Shown piece by piece: positions 35,940-43,644 of a DNA stretch of 64,000 nt. The stretch spans positions 682,001-746,000 of the forward strand of contig NZ_JANHOH010000001.1 of assembly GCF_024498135.1 (NCBI RefSeq), in the 5' to 3' direction. The stretch's first letter is position 1; the number at the start of each line of letters is the position of its first letter. This DNA is from Mucilaginibacter aquariorum (lineage in GTDB: Bacteria; Bacteroidota; Bacteroidia; Sphingobacteriales; Sphingobacteriaceae). The position numbers were made by a program, and so were the translations under genes. Below the pieces are notes generated by a model. That model searched no databases. It was not told the origin of the DNA and saw only the letters and a list, made by a program, of their open reading frames with translations.

Positions 35940-36734
35940 TTAATGCTCAACAGGTTTTTGCTGTTCGTTTACCATATGGGCCAGGGTACTATCCGGCGTT
36001 ACATTGCCCATAGCCATCTGCAACTTATTTTTAAAGCCGGACACTATTTTATCCTTTCCGGCCATTAGCGCGTCGTAGCCATCTTTGGCTACATTGGCAG
36101 CGTTTGCCATGGCTTCTTTGTCCTGCACGGCTTTGCTATCGTTCATACCGGCTTTGTTAAAAAAGTCGGTATCAGTTACACCGGGTTGTAATGCGGTGAT
36201 CGTGATATTGGTATCCTTAACCTCTTCGCGAATAGCTTCTGTTAATGATAGTACATAGGCTTTTGTAGCATGGTAAACCGCCTGCCATGGGCCAGGGGTT
36301 TCGCTTGCAATAGATGCCACGTTTAATATCTTACCTTCATTACGACTTACCATTTCTTTCAGGAAATGTTTAGTAAGTATGGTTAATGCCCCAATGTTAA
36401 GATCAATGATCTTCAGTTCACGATCTATATCGTTATCTTTAAATAAACCATAAACACCCTGCCCGGCATCATTCACCAAAACATCAACCTGTATACCGGT
36501 GCGTTTCACCTCTTCGCAAAGCGAGAATACTTCATCGCGGTTAAACAGATCTTTAGCTATGGTTATTACATCCACTCCGTTCTGTTGTAACTCTTTTGCT
36601 GTTTTATCCAGTTCCTGCTGATTGCGGGAAACAATGATCAGGTTATAATTATCTTTTGCAAATAACTTTACCAGCTCTAAGCCTATACCGCTTGTTGCAC
36701 CGGTAATTAAGGCATATTTTGTTGTGTTACTCAT
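35940..36734 (-). CDS. short-chain dehydrogenase/reductase (classical SDR)
   Basis: The 264-residue protein has the NAD(P) motif GATSGIG (about 13-19), NDAG in place of NNAG, catalytic Ser in NVASIASETPG and YHATK, the YxxxK pair. The loop ALQPGVTDTDFF follows. A C-terminal extension of about 60 residues (EAMANAANVAKDGYDALMAGKDKIVSG) is typical of the YqjQ/DltE-like group that reduces ketones or fatty-acyl groups. It is the third gene of a leftward unit with another SDR and a zinc alcohol dehydrogenase, which looks like a general-stress or detoxification set. Confidence 0.92.
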   Translation of the reverse strand: MSNTTKYALITGATSGIGLELVKLFAKDNYNLIIVSRNQQELDKTAKELQQNGVDVITIAKDLFNRDEVFSLCEEVKRTGIQVDVLVNDAGQGVYGLFKDNDIDRELKIIDLNIGALTILTKHFLKEMVSRNEGKILNVASIASETPGPWQAVYHATKAYVLSLTEAIREEVKDTNITITALQPGVTDTDFFNKAGMNDSKAVQDKEAMANAANVAKDGYDALMAGKDKIVSGFKNKLQMAMGNVTPDSTLAHMVNEQQKPVEH

Positions 36735-36766
36735 AGTTATATTGTTTTATTAGATGTCACGCTCAC

Positions 36767-37621
36767 TTATCCATTTACCACTTCGCCACCATTAACATGT
36801 ATAACCTGACCGGTGATGTAGGATGAATCGTCTGATGCCAGAAAAACATACGCCGGGCCCACCTCTGATGGCTGCCCTGCTCTTTCCATTCCTGTTTCTT
36901 TGCCAAACTCTTTTATCTTTTCCTCATCAAAGGTTGATACAATGAGCGGTGTCCAGATAGGGCCGGGCGCCACGGCATTTACACGGATCTTCTTTTTAGC
37001 AAGATTTGTGGCCAAAGAGCGGGTAAACGCAGTAATTGCCCCTTTTGTAGATGAGTAATCTATTAAATTTGGTGAGGAACGATAGGCGGTTACCGATGTG
37101 GTATTGATAATTGTATCCCCTTCATGCAGATGCTCAAGCGCTGCGGTTGCAAAATGGAAATATCCAAAAATATTTGTTTTAAATGTATCTTCCAGCTGCT
37201 CTTCAGTAATATCCTTCAGGTCCTGCTTTGGAAACTGTACGGCAGCGTTATTTACCAGAACATTGAGTTTGCCCAGATCATTTACTATTTGCTCAACCGC
37301 GTTATTTACAAACTGCCTGTCCTTTACATCTCCCCGTATCAGTAAACATTTACGGCCTTCCGCCTCAATTAACTTTTGTGTTTCAGTGGCGTCTTCGTCT
37401 TCTTCCAAGTATACAATAGCCACGTCTGCTCCCTCACGTGCATAATGTACGGCAACCGCACGACCAATGCCGCTATCGCCACCGGTTATTAGGGCTACTT
37501 TACCTTCCAGTTTGCCGGCTGCTTTGTAATTGGCTTTTATATACTCTGGCCGCGGGTCCATTTCGGCTTCTACTCCGGGCTGATGGTCTTGTTTTTCGGG
37601 TGTTTCTTGTTGTGTGCTCAT
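36767..37621 (-). CDS. SDR oxidoreductase, YghA/YhdF general-stress type
   Basis: The 284-residue protein has a long hydrophilic N-terminus containing MDPRPEYIKANYKAAGKLEGK, which marks the YghA/YhxC subgroup. The cofactor motif is GGDSGIG, with VNNAAVQFPKQDL, the catalytic INTTSVTAY and YSSTK, and NAVAPGPIWTPL. It ends ITGQVIHVNGGEVVNG. The subgroup contains aldehyde or ketone reductases that appear in general-stress regulons. It is encoded 32 bp upstream of the other SDR and 48 bp after the alcohol dehydrogenase. Confidence 0.93.
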   Translation of the reverse strand: MSTQQETPEKQDHQPGVEAEMDPRPEYIKANYKAAGKLEGKVALITGGDSGIGRAVAVHYAREGADVAIVYLEEDEDATETQKLIEAEGRKCLLIRGDVKDRQFVNNAVEQIVNDLGKLNVLVNNAAVQFPKQDLKDITEEQLEDTFKTNIFGYFHFATAALEHLHEGDTIINTTSVTAYRSSPNLIDYSSTKGAITAFTRSLATNLAKKKIRVNAVAPGPIWTPLIVSTFDEEKIKEFGKETGMERAGQPSEVGPAYVFLASDDSSYITGQVIHVNGGEVVNG

Positions 37622-37669
37622 ATATCTTAAATTAAAATAGCTATCGCGGTTAAGCGAAAGCCTTGTTAT

Positions 37670-38833
37670 TTATTGCCAGGGTTTCATTACAACCTTAACG
37701 CAATCATCTTCTTTTTTGTCAAATATCTCATACCCTTTAGCTACCTCACTTAATGGTAGTGTATGAGAGATAATATCGTCCAGTACAACCTTCTCTTCTT
37801 TAACCAGGTCTATCAGGTGATCTATATAATTAAGTACCGGCGCCTGTCCCTGGCGGATAGTTAAGCCTTTATCAAACATGCGGTGCATCGGGAAATTATC
37901 GTAGGTTGAGCCATACACGCCCATTATGGTAACTGTGCCGCTTCTGCGTACGGCTTTAAAGGCCATATCTAAAACCTTCATGCTACCTACTTCAAAATTC
38001 ACCAATGCTTTGGCTTTATCAATGATAGTACGTTCGGGCTCAAAACCTACCGCATCAACACAAACATCGGCGCCACGGCCACCTGTCATCTCACGGATGG
38101 CTTCTATCACATCAACCTCGTCAGGGTTTAGGGTATCAACTTTATTTACAGTACGTGCTTTTTCTAAGCGATAGTTTAATGGGTCGATAGCGATAACACG
38201 GCTTGCTCCGTTTATCCATGCAGCCTTTTGCGCCATTAAACCTACCGGCCCCGATCCAAATATGGCTACCACTTCGCCGCCTTTTAGTTGTGCCCAATCA
38301 ATGGCCGACCACCCCGTAGGGAAAATATCGGTCAGGAAAAGCACCTGTTCATCGGTCATATTATCAGGTACAATCCGCGGACTGATATCTGCATAAGGTA
38401 CCCTTACATATTCGGCCTGCCCGCCGCTGTAGCCGCCGTACAGGTCAGTATAGCCAAATAAGGCTGCGCCTTTCTGATCCATCATGTCGCCATTGGGGCC
38501 ATAATGTTTGTAGTTAGAATTTTCGCAGTTTGGCGATGCACCGTGGTTACAAAAGAAACAATGCCCGCAAGCAATAGGGAAAGGCACAACTACCCGGTCG
38601 CCTTTTTTAAGGTTAGTAATTGCCGAGCCAACCTCCTCCACAATACCCATAAATTCGTGCCCCATTATCATATCGCTGGTTTGTGGCACGCCGCCGCTTA
38701 ATATGTGCAGATCCGAACCGCAAATAGCGGTAGATGTTACCTTAAGAATAACATCCCTCGGGTCTTCTATACGTGGATCGTCAACAGTATCGTAACTGAT
38801 GTCGCCGGGTTTGTGAAATACCGCTGCTTTCAT
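37670..38833 (-). CDS. zinc-dependent alcohol dehydrogenase (formaldehyde-dehydrogenase-like)
   Basis: The 387-residue medium-chain dehydrogenase has the catalytic zinc site in TAICGSDLHILSG and GHEFMGIVEEVG. The structural zinc site is CGHCFFCNHGASPNCE, with all four Cys. The nucleotide fold is AIFGSGPVGLMAQKAA. The length and the insertion YTDLYGGYSGGQAEYVRVP match the glutathione-independent formaldehyde dehydrogenase-like branch that includes stress-induced yeast-type relatives. It is first in a three-gene leftward unit with two SDR genes. No clear promoter was found in the 230-bp spacer upstream, which also carries a degenerate CACAGAG-like stretch. Confidence 0.93.
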   Translation of the reverse strand: MKAAVFHKPGDISYDTVDDPRIEDPRDVILKVTSTAICGSDLHILSGGVPQTSDMIMGHEFMGIVEEVGSAITNLKKGDRVVVPFPIACGHCFFCNHGASPNCENSNYKHYGPNGDMMDQKGAALFGYTDLYGGYSGGQAEYVRVPYADISPRIVPDNMTDEQVLFLTDIFPTGWSAIDWAQLKGGEVVAIFGSGPVGLMAQKAAWINGASRVIAIDPLNYRLEKARTVNKVDTLNPDEVDVIEAIREMTGGRGADVCVDAVGFEPERTIIDKAKALVNFEVGSMKVLDMAFKAVRRSGTVTIMGVYGSTYDNFPMHRMFDKGLTIRQGQAPVLNYIDHLIDLVKEEKVVLDDIISHTLPLSEVAKGYEIFDKKEDDCVKVVMKPWQ

Positions 38834-39064
38834 AAATATTATTTTAGTTTTCGTTTAGTTTTAATACAACATGGGTTATTAAATTATAGTTTTAAGAAAT
38901 TAAATTTATTCTATAGTTATAAATCATAATCAATCGTGTGATTAAAACCATCAGGAACACAGAAGAAACGAACCTATCCTTGTAATGCTTTTGCTCTCTG
39001 TAAAAAAACGCTGTGCACTCTGTAGTTAAAATTTTACCTTCACCTTCGAAAATTGAATTTAAAA

Positions 39065-39904
39065 ATGAAGTTACATACTATAGATACCGGCTTTTTTAAA
39101 TTAGATGGCGGTGCCATGTTTGGCGTAGTGCCCAAAGTGATATGGAATAAAACCAACCCGGCCGATGATAGAAACCTTTGCACCTGGGCCATGCGCTGCC
39201 TGCTAATAGAAGATGGCAGCCGCTTAATTTTGGTTGATACCGGCATTGGCAACAAGCAGGATGAAAAGTTTTTTAGTTATTACTATTTGCATGGTGATGC
39301 TACACTGGATAGTTCGTTGGCTGCAAAGGGCTTTCATAGGGATGATATAACCGATGTATTTTTAACCCATTTACATTTTGACCACGTTGGCGGTGCTGTT
39401 ACACGTAATGGGGAAAAACTATCTCCAACATTTAAGAACGCTACATACTGGAGTAACGAGCAGCATTGGGATTGGGCAGTTAACCCCAACGAGCGTGAAA
39501 AAGCATCATTCCTGAAAGATAATATATTGCCCATACAGGAAAGCGGACAGCTGAAATTTATCCAGGCCCGGGATGGTGTGAGCTTTACTGATGACATTAG
39601 CATCCGTTTTGCATACGGCCATACCGATGCCATGATGCTGCCGCTTATTAATTACAAAGGTAAACAGCTTTTATACATGGCCGATCTGCTGCCATCTACA
39701 GGCCATTTGCCTCTGCCCTATGTAATGGCATACGATATGTTTCCACTAAAAACTTTAGGCGAAAAAAAAGCTTATTTAAATGAAGCGGTTGAAAAAGAAT
39801 ATATACTATACCTGGAGCACGACCCGATAAACGAATGCTGCACCCTGCAACAAACTGAAAAAGGAATAAAGGTGAAAGATATATTTAAGCTGGATGAGAT
39901 GTAA
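39065..39904 (+). CDS. MBL-fold metallo-hydrolase
   Basis: From the ATG at 39065 the product has 279 residues. An in-frame TTG four codons earlier is less likely. The zinc-binding signature is THLHFDHVGG (about 98-107), with the later His in FAYGHTDAMMLP and a C-terminal YLEHDPINECC. VDTGIGNKQDEKFF precedes the first motif. This is the lactonase/alkylsulfatase-like MBL group acting on small esters or lactones, but no substrate can be assigned. It is monocistronic between the alcohol dehydrogenase unit (divergent) and the sigma factor. Confidence 0.92.
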   Translation: MKLHTIDTGFFKLDGGAMFGVVPKVIWNKTNPADDRNLCTWAMRCLLIEDGSRLILVDTGIGNKQDEKFFSYYYLHGDATLDSSLAAKGFHRDDITDVFLTHLHFDHVGGAVTRNGEKLSPTFKNATYWSNEQHWDWAVNPNEREKASFLKDNILPIQESGQLKFIQARDGVSFTDDISIRFAYGHTDAMMLPLINYKGKQLLYMADLLPSTGHLPLPYVMAYDMFPLKTLGEKKAYLNEAVEKEYILYLEHDPINECCTLQQTEKGIKVKDIFKLDEM

Positions 39905-40032
39905 TTTTAACGTTTAAGAAATTTTATTAAATAAACTTCTTAAATCTTTCACCACAAATATTATTCCAAAGTAAGTCAATTAAAACATCTTTCAAATAAT
40001 AGTAAAATACTGGCATTATTGGCTATAAAATG

Positions 40033-40061
40033 TTATTTTTAGAAACAAATTTGTAGCTTTG
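40033..40061 (+). promoter_or_regulatory. Bacteroidota-type promoter of the primary sigma factor gene
   Basis: TAGCTTTG at 40054-40061 fits the -7 consensus TAnnTTTG exactly, with a T-rich -33 region near 40033-40041. It lies 42 bp before the sigma factor ATG. Confidence 0.65.
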
Positions 40062-40103
40062 CACGTTCAATTCTAAATTAAAGAATCGAGGTTAATTAAA
40101 TAA

Positions 40104-40964
40104 ATGAGACAACTCAAAATAACTCAATCAATTACCAACCGTGAGTCACAGTCCCTCGACAAATATCTTCACGAAATTGGTAAAGTTGACCTAATAACTG
40201 CCGAAGAAGAGGTAATTTTAGCACAGAAAATTAGAGAAGGCGATCAGGCTGCATTAGAGCGCTTAACAAAAACGAACCTTCGTTTTGTGGTATCGGTAGC
40301 TAAACAATATCAAAACCAGGGACTTACCCTTGGTGACCTTATTAACGAAGGTAACTTAGGGTTAATTAAGGCTGCAAAACGCTTTGATGAAACCAAAGGT
40401 TTCAAATTTATATCATACGCTGTTTGGTGGATCCGTCAATCAATATTGCAAGCTATTGCAGAACAATCACGTATTGTGCGTTTGCCATTAAACCAGGTTG
40501 GTTCCCTGAGTAAAATAAGCAAAGCATTTTCAAAGCTTGAACAGGAATATGAACGCGAGCCATCTCCGGAAGAGCTTGCAGATATGCTGGAAACTACAGT
40601 AGACAAAATATCTGACACCCTGAGTAATAGTGGCCGCCATGTATCTATGGATGCACCATTTGTACAGGGAGAAGAAAATACTTTATTAGATGTACTGGAA
40701 AACCAGGAACCTAATACAGATTCTATCCTTATTAACGAATCTTTATCTGAAGAGATTAAACGTTCGTTATCTACCCTTACCGAGCGCGAACGCGAGATAA
40801 TTGTTTTGTTCTTTGGCTTAGGTAGCAATCATCCTTTATCACTGGAAGAAATTGGCGAAAAGTTCAATTTAACACGCGAGCGTGTACGTCAAATTAAAGA
40901 TAAGGCGCTGCAAAGGTTACGACATACCTCAAGAAGTAAGATCCTGAAATCCTATTTAGGGTAA
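40104..40964 (+). CDS. rpoD: primary RNA polymerase sigma factor, RpoD/SigA type
   Basis: The 286-residue protein has region 1.2 ([21 protein letters not shown]), region 2 with the core-binding and -7-element helices ([31 protein letters not shown]), region 3 and region 4 ([16 protein letters not shown], then the helix-turn-helix [18 protein letters not shown]). Region 1.1 is absent, and the total length equals the Bacteroidota primary sigma factor, which reads TTTG/TAnnTTTG promoters. The gene has its own consensus promoter and terminator. The symbol rpoD follows common annotation of this orthologue. Confidence 0.95.
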   Translation: MRQLKITQSITNRESQSLDKYLHEIGKVDLITAEEEVILAQKIREGDQAALERLTKTNLRFVVSVAKQYQNQGLTLGDLINEGNLGLIKAAKRFDETKGFKFISYAVWWIRQSILQAIAEQSRIVRLPLNQVGSLSKISKAFSKLEQEYEREPSPEELADMLETTVDKISDTLSNSGRHVSMDAPFVQGEENTLLDVLENQEPNTDSILINESLSEEIKRSLSTLTEREREIIVLFFGLGSNHPLSLEEIGEKFNLTRERVRQIKDKALQRLRHTSRSKILKSYLG

Positions 40965-40980
40965 CTATAAGTTAAAACTT

Positions 40981-41013
40981 AAAGCCTCCGTTAAACAAAA
41001 CGGGGGCTTTTTT
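40981..41013 (+). terminator. terminator of the sigma factor gene
   Basis: AAAGCCTCCG pairs with CGGGGGCTTT (one mismatch) around an AAC-rich loop and is followed by a run of six T, 17 nt after the stop. Confidence 0.88.
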
Positions 41014-41025
41014 CGTTATGGTTAT

Positions 41026-41730
41026 ATGGATCCATCCGGCTACGAACACTTGTCACCCGCCGAAGCAATTGCTTATCAGGACGAGCTGCGCCAAAAGATC
41101 CAGATTCGCGAACTTAAAACGCCCTTTAAAACCATTGCCGGGGCTGATATTTCCTTTAATTTAGATTCTGAATTATTATATGCAGGCATCGTGGTATTTA
41201 AATATCCCGATATGCAGGTGATAGCCACATCAACCGCTATGTCACATACCTCGTTCCCTTATATTTCGGGCTTGCTCGCCTTTAGAGAGATACCTGCATT
41301 ATTTAACGCGTGGAATAATCTTTATGTAAAACCCGACCTTTTGGTGTTAGACGGACAAGGCATAGCCCATGAACGCCGCCTTGGTATTGCTACGCATTTT
41401 GGCTTGCTTACAAATGTGCCTACTATAGGCAGCGCAAAAAGCAGGCTTTATGGAAGGTACGAAGAACCCGCTGATGAAATATTTGCCGAAAGCCCTATGT
41501 ATGATAAAGGCGAACTCATTGGCATTGCGCTACGCAGTAAATTACACTGTAAACCTATTTACATTTCGCCGGGGCACAATATCAATATGCAACAAAGCGT
41601 TGATGTGATAAAAAATTGCATTCGTGGCTATCGCATACCTGAACCTACCAGGCAGGCGCACATCTTAGTAAATAAAATAAGGGTAAAGAACGGGGAAGAT
41701 AATACTAAGCAGCTGGGATTGTTCGATTGA
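41026..41730 (+). CDS. nfi: endonuclease V (deoxyinosine 3'-endonuclease)
   Basis: The 234-residue protein has the family core: TIAGADISF with the first catalytic Asp, AGIVVFKYPDM, FPYISGLLAFREIPAL, and VLDGQGIAHERRLGIATHFG with the second Asp and the substrate pocket. VPTIGSAKSRLYG carries the conserved lysine. It cuts DNA one nucleotide 3' to deaminated adenine (inosine). It stands right after the sigma factor terminator; the ATG at 41026 was chosen because the earlier ATG at 41018 is out of frame. It is followed by a small ABC unit on the same strand. Confidence 0.95.
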   Translation: MDPSGYEHLSPAEAIAYQDELRQKIQIRELKTPFKTIAGADISFNLDSELLYAGIVVFKYPDMQVIATSTAMSHTSFPYISGLLAFREIPALFNAWNNLYVKPDLLVLDGQGIAHERRLGIATHFGLLTNVPTIGSAKSRLYGRYEEPADEIFAESPMYDKGELIGIALRSKLHCKPIYISPGHNINMQQSVDVIKNCIRGYRIPEPTRQAHILVNKIRVKNGEDNTKQLGLFD

Positions 41731-41745
41731 TAGCTTAAACTGTAC

Positions 41746-42087
41746 ATGTCTCACATCCGTACCTTATTAAAGTACTTTTACAAACCCATCCTACCCTGGA
41801 ACTTGGGGTTTACCCTTACCGCTATCTTTTTTATTGGTACATACGGCGCCCGGGTAACAGGCTTTATGTTTTTTTGGAAATTTATAGGTTATGCTTCAAC
41901 AATATTCCTGCAAAGCTATACCGCCAAAAACGTTTATATGTATTACCGCAATGCCGGTTACAGTATAAAGCGGATGTATATTTATGCCTTTGCAATTGAT
42001 ATGGCCATATTCATAATTATGCTCATCGTTTTATTTACCGCCTCACACTTATTTGCCCCGCACCATGTACACACTAAAGGCCGATAG
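41746..42087 (+). CDS. small integral membrane protein encoded with an ABC ATPase
   Basis: The 113-residue protein has three probable membrane helices (about 18-36, 43-60, 78-100), basic loops and a His-rich tail (FAPHHVHTKGR). I do not recognise a family. It lies 15 bp after endonuclease V, and its last 23 bp overlap the start of the ATPase gene, which indicates translational coupling. It may be a minimal membrane partner of that ATPase, although it is far smaller than usual permeases. Confidence 0.78.
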   Translation: MSHIRTLLKYFYKPILPWNLGFTLTAIFFIGTYGARVTGFMFFWKFIGYASTIFLQSYTAKNVYMYYRNAGYSIKRMYIYAFAIDMAIFIIMLIVLFTASHLFAPHHVHTKGR

Positions 42088-42727
42088 CATTGAACTGGCT
42101 TTTGATGGCCGCAAGATCTTGCGCGATGTTCACCTGTCATGCAAACAGGGCGAAGTAATTGGTTTGTTAGGCCGCAACGGCTGCGGTAAATCATCCTTAC
42201 TAAAAATTATTTTTGGCACTTTAACTGCCGCCCACAGGTATGTTAGTATTAACGATCAGTTTATACACAAAGGCTATCACGATAACCGCATAGCTTATTT
42301 GCCGCAGCACAACTATTTGCCAACTGGTATCCGGCTGGATAAATTAGCTAAAATACTCGTCGATCCCTTTTCATGGGATGATTTTGCCGAACTACCTATC
42401 TATCAACAAAATGCAAATAAAACTGCCGGGCAGGTATCGGGTGGCGAACTGCGCCAGCTGGAAACTATGATGATCATTCATAGCAGGGCAGATTTTATTT
42501 TGCTTGATGAACCCTTCACACACATATCACCCATACAGGCCGATGCATTTAAACCTATTATCCGGGCATGTGCCAAACGAAAAGGCATCATCGTAACAGA
42601 TCATCAGTATTATAATATATTAGAGGTTAGTGATAAGGTGATTTTACTAAATAATGGCTGCACAAAACATATTATTGATAATGAAGAATTAGTTACTTAC
42701 GGCTATCTTAGCAGTATCAATCGATAA
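42065..42727 (+). CDS. ABC transporter ATP-binding protein
   Basis: From the ATG at 42065 (220 residues) the protein has Walker A GLLGRNGCGKSSL (about 33-45), Q-loop in YLPQHNYLP, signature VSGGELRQLETM, Walker B FILLDEPFTHISP and switch His in IVTDHQYYNIL. The D-loop after Walker B reads THISPIQ, where most relatives have an Asp. It is encoded overlapping the 113-residue membrane protein and is followed after 4 bp by phzF-like. An in-frame TTG four codons upstream is a less likely start. The transported substrate is unknown. Confidence 0.9.
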   Translation: MYTLKADSIELAFDGRKILRDVHLSCKQGEVIGLLGRNGCGKSSLLKIIFGTLTAAHRYVSINDQFIHKGYHDNRIAYLPQHNYLPTGIRLDKLAKILVDPFSWDDFAELPIYQQNANKTAGQVSGGELRQLETMMIIHSRADFILLDEPFTHISPIQADAFKPIIRACAKRKGIIVTDHQYYNILEVSDKVILLNNGCTKHIIDNEELVTYGYLSSINR

Positions 42728-42731
42728 TACC

Positions 42732-43517
42732 ATGACTATCCCTATTTATCAGGCCGACGCCTTTACCGATAAACTGTTTGGTGGCAACCCTGCTGCTATC
42801 TGTCCGCTGGATGAATGGCTGCCTGATGAAACCATGCAAAAGATAGCGCTGGAAAATAACCTTGCCGAAACCGCTTTTTTTTTAAAAACCGAAAATGGCT
42901 ATTTGCTGCGCTGGTTTACCCCCGAACTGGAAATAGATCTTTGCGGACATGCCACACTTGCATCAGCACATATATTATTCACCGAACTGGGATACGAGGG
43001 CGATACCATTCGTTTTGACACGGTTAAAGCCGGCACGCTGATAGTAAAACGCGATGGTGATAAGTATTCAATGGATTTCCCGTCGCGGCCCCCATTTGCT
43101 GCCGATAAGCCTGAAGGTTTGATAGAGGCATTAGGCGGTAAAAAGCCTAAAGAAATCTTACGCTCACGTGATTACTTTCTGGTTTACGATACTGAGGATG
43201 ATATTTTAGATATAAAACCCGACCATTTTGCTTTAGCCAAGATAGATAGCCTTGGCATTATTGTTACGGCCCCCGGTAAAGATGTTGATTTTGTATCCCG
43301 CTTCTTTGCCCCTGCTGCCGGCGTTCCCGAAGACCCGGTTACCGGTTCGGCGCATTGCAATCTTATACCCTACTGGGCCGCAAAATTGGGGAAGAACAAA
43401 TTACATGCCTACCAGGTATCTGCCCGCAAAGGCGAGCTATGGTGCGAGCTGAAAGGTGACAGGGTAATTATGACCGGCAAAGCGATAACTTATCTTAAAG
43501 GGGAAATATATATTTAA
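42732..43517 (+). CDS. PhzF-family isomerase-like protein
   Basis: The 261-residue protein shows the PhzF fold: YQADAFTDKLFGGNPAAICPL at the N-terminus, ENNLAETAFF with the catalytic Glu, LRWFTPELEIDLCGHATLASAHILF, and FAPAAGVPEDPVTGSAHCNLIPYWA near the C-terminus. These are all hallmark blocks. PhzF relatives catalyse proton-shift isomerisations. Outside phenazine clusters, as here, the natural substrate is unknown. It starts 4 bp after the ABC ATPase gene, so it is probably in one transcript with endonuclease V and the ABC pair. Confidence 0.93.
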   Translation: MTIPIYQADAFTDKLFGGNPAAICPLDEWLPDETMQKIALENNLAETAFFLKTENGYLLRWFTPELEIDLCGHATLASAHILFTELGYEGDTIRFDTVKAGTLIVKRDGDKYSMDFPSRPPFAADKPEGLIEALGGKKPKEILRSRDYFLVYDTEDDILDIKPDHFALAKIDSLGIIVTAPGKDVDFVSRFFAPAAGVPEDPVTGSAHCNLIPYWAAKLGKNKLHAYQVSARKGELWCELKGDRVIMTGKAITYLKGEIYI

Positions 43518-43520
43518 GCG

Positions 43521-43593
43521 AAGCCCTCTAAAGGGATAGTCAATTAAAATTAGACGTTCGAAAGCTCCCCTATCAAGGGGTTGGGGGGCTGAC
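43521..43593. repeat. GC-rich imperfect inverted-repeat element, copy B
   Basis: The right arm around CCCCTATCAAGGGGTTGGGG (to 43593) is a close relative of the right arm of the element at 16881-16973. The left arm (AAGCCCTCTAAAGGGA, 43521-43536) is shortened. The arms flank about 25 nt of AT-rich sequence. It lies between the PhzF-like gene and smc. Confidence 0.65.
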
Positions 43594-43644
43594 TTTTTTT
43601 GCTTATTTTCCGACCTTAATTTTTTTAGATCATACGGAGTATTA

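Noticed and set aside
38957..39031. Possible third CACAGAG-type element
   Set aside because: Only the right end (ACTCTGTAGTTAAAATT) resembles the others; the left end cannot be aligned with confidence.
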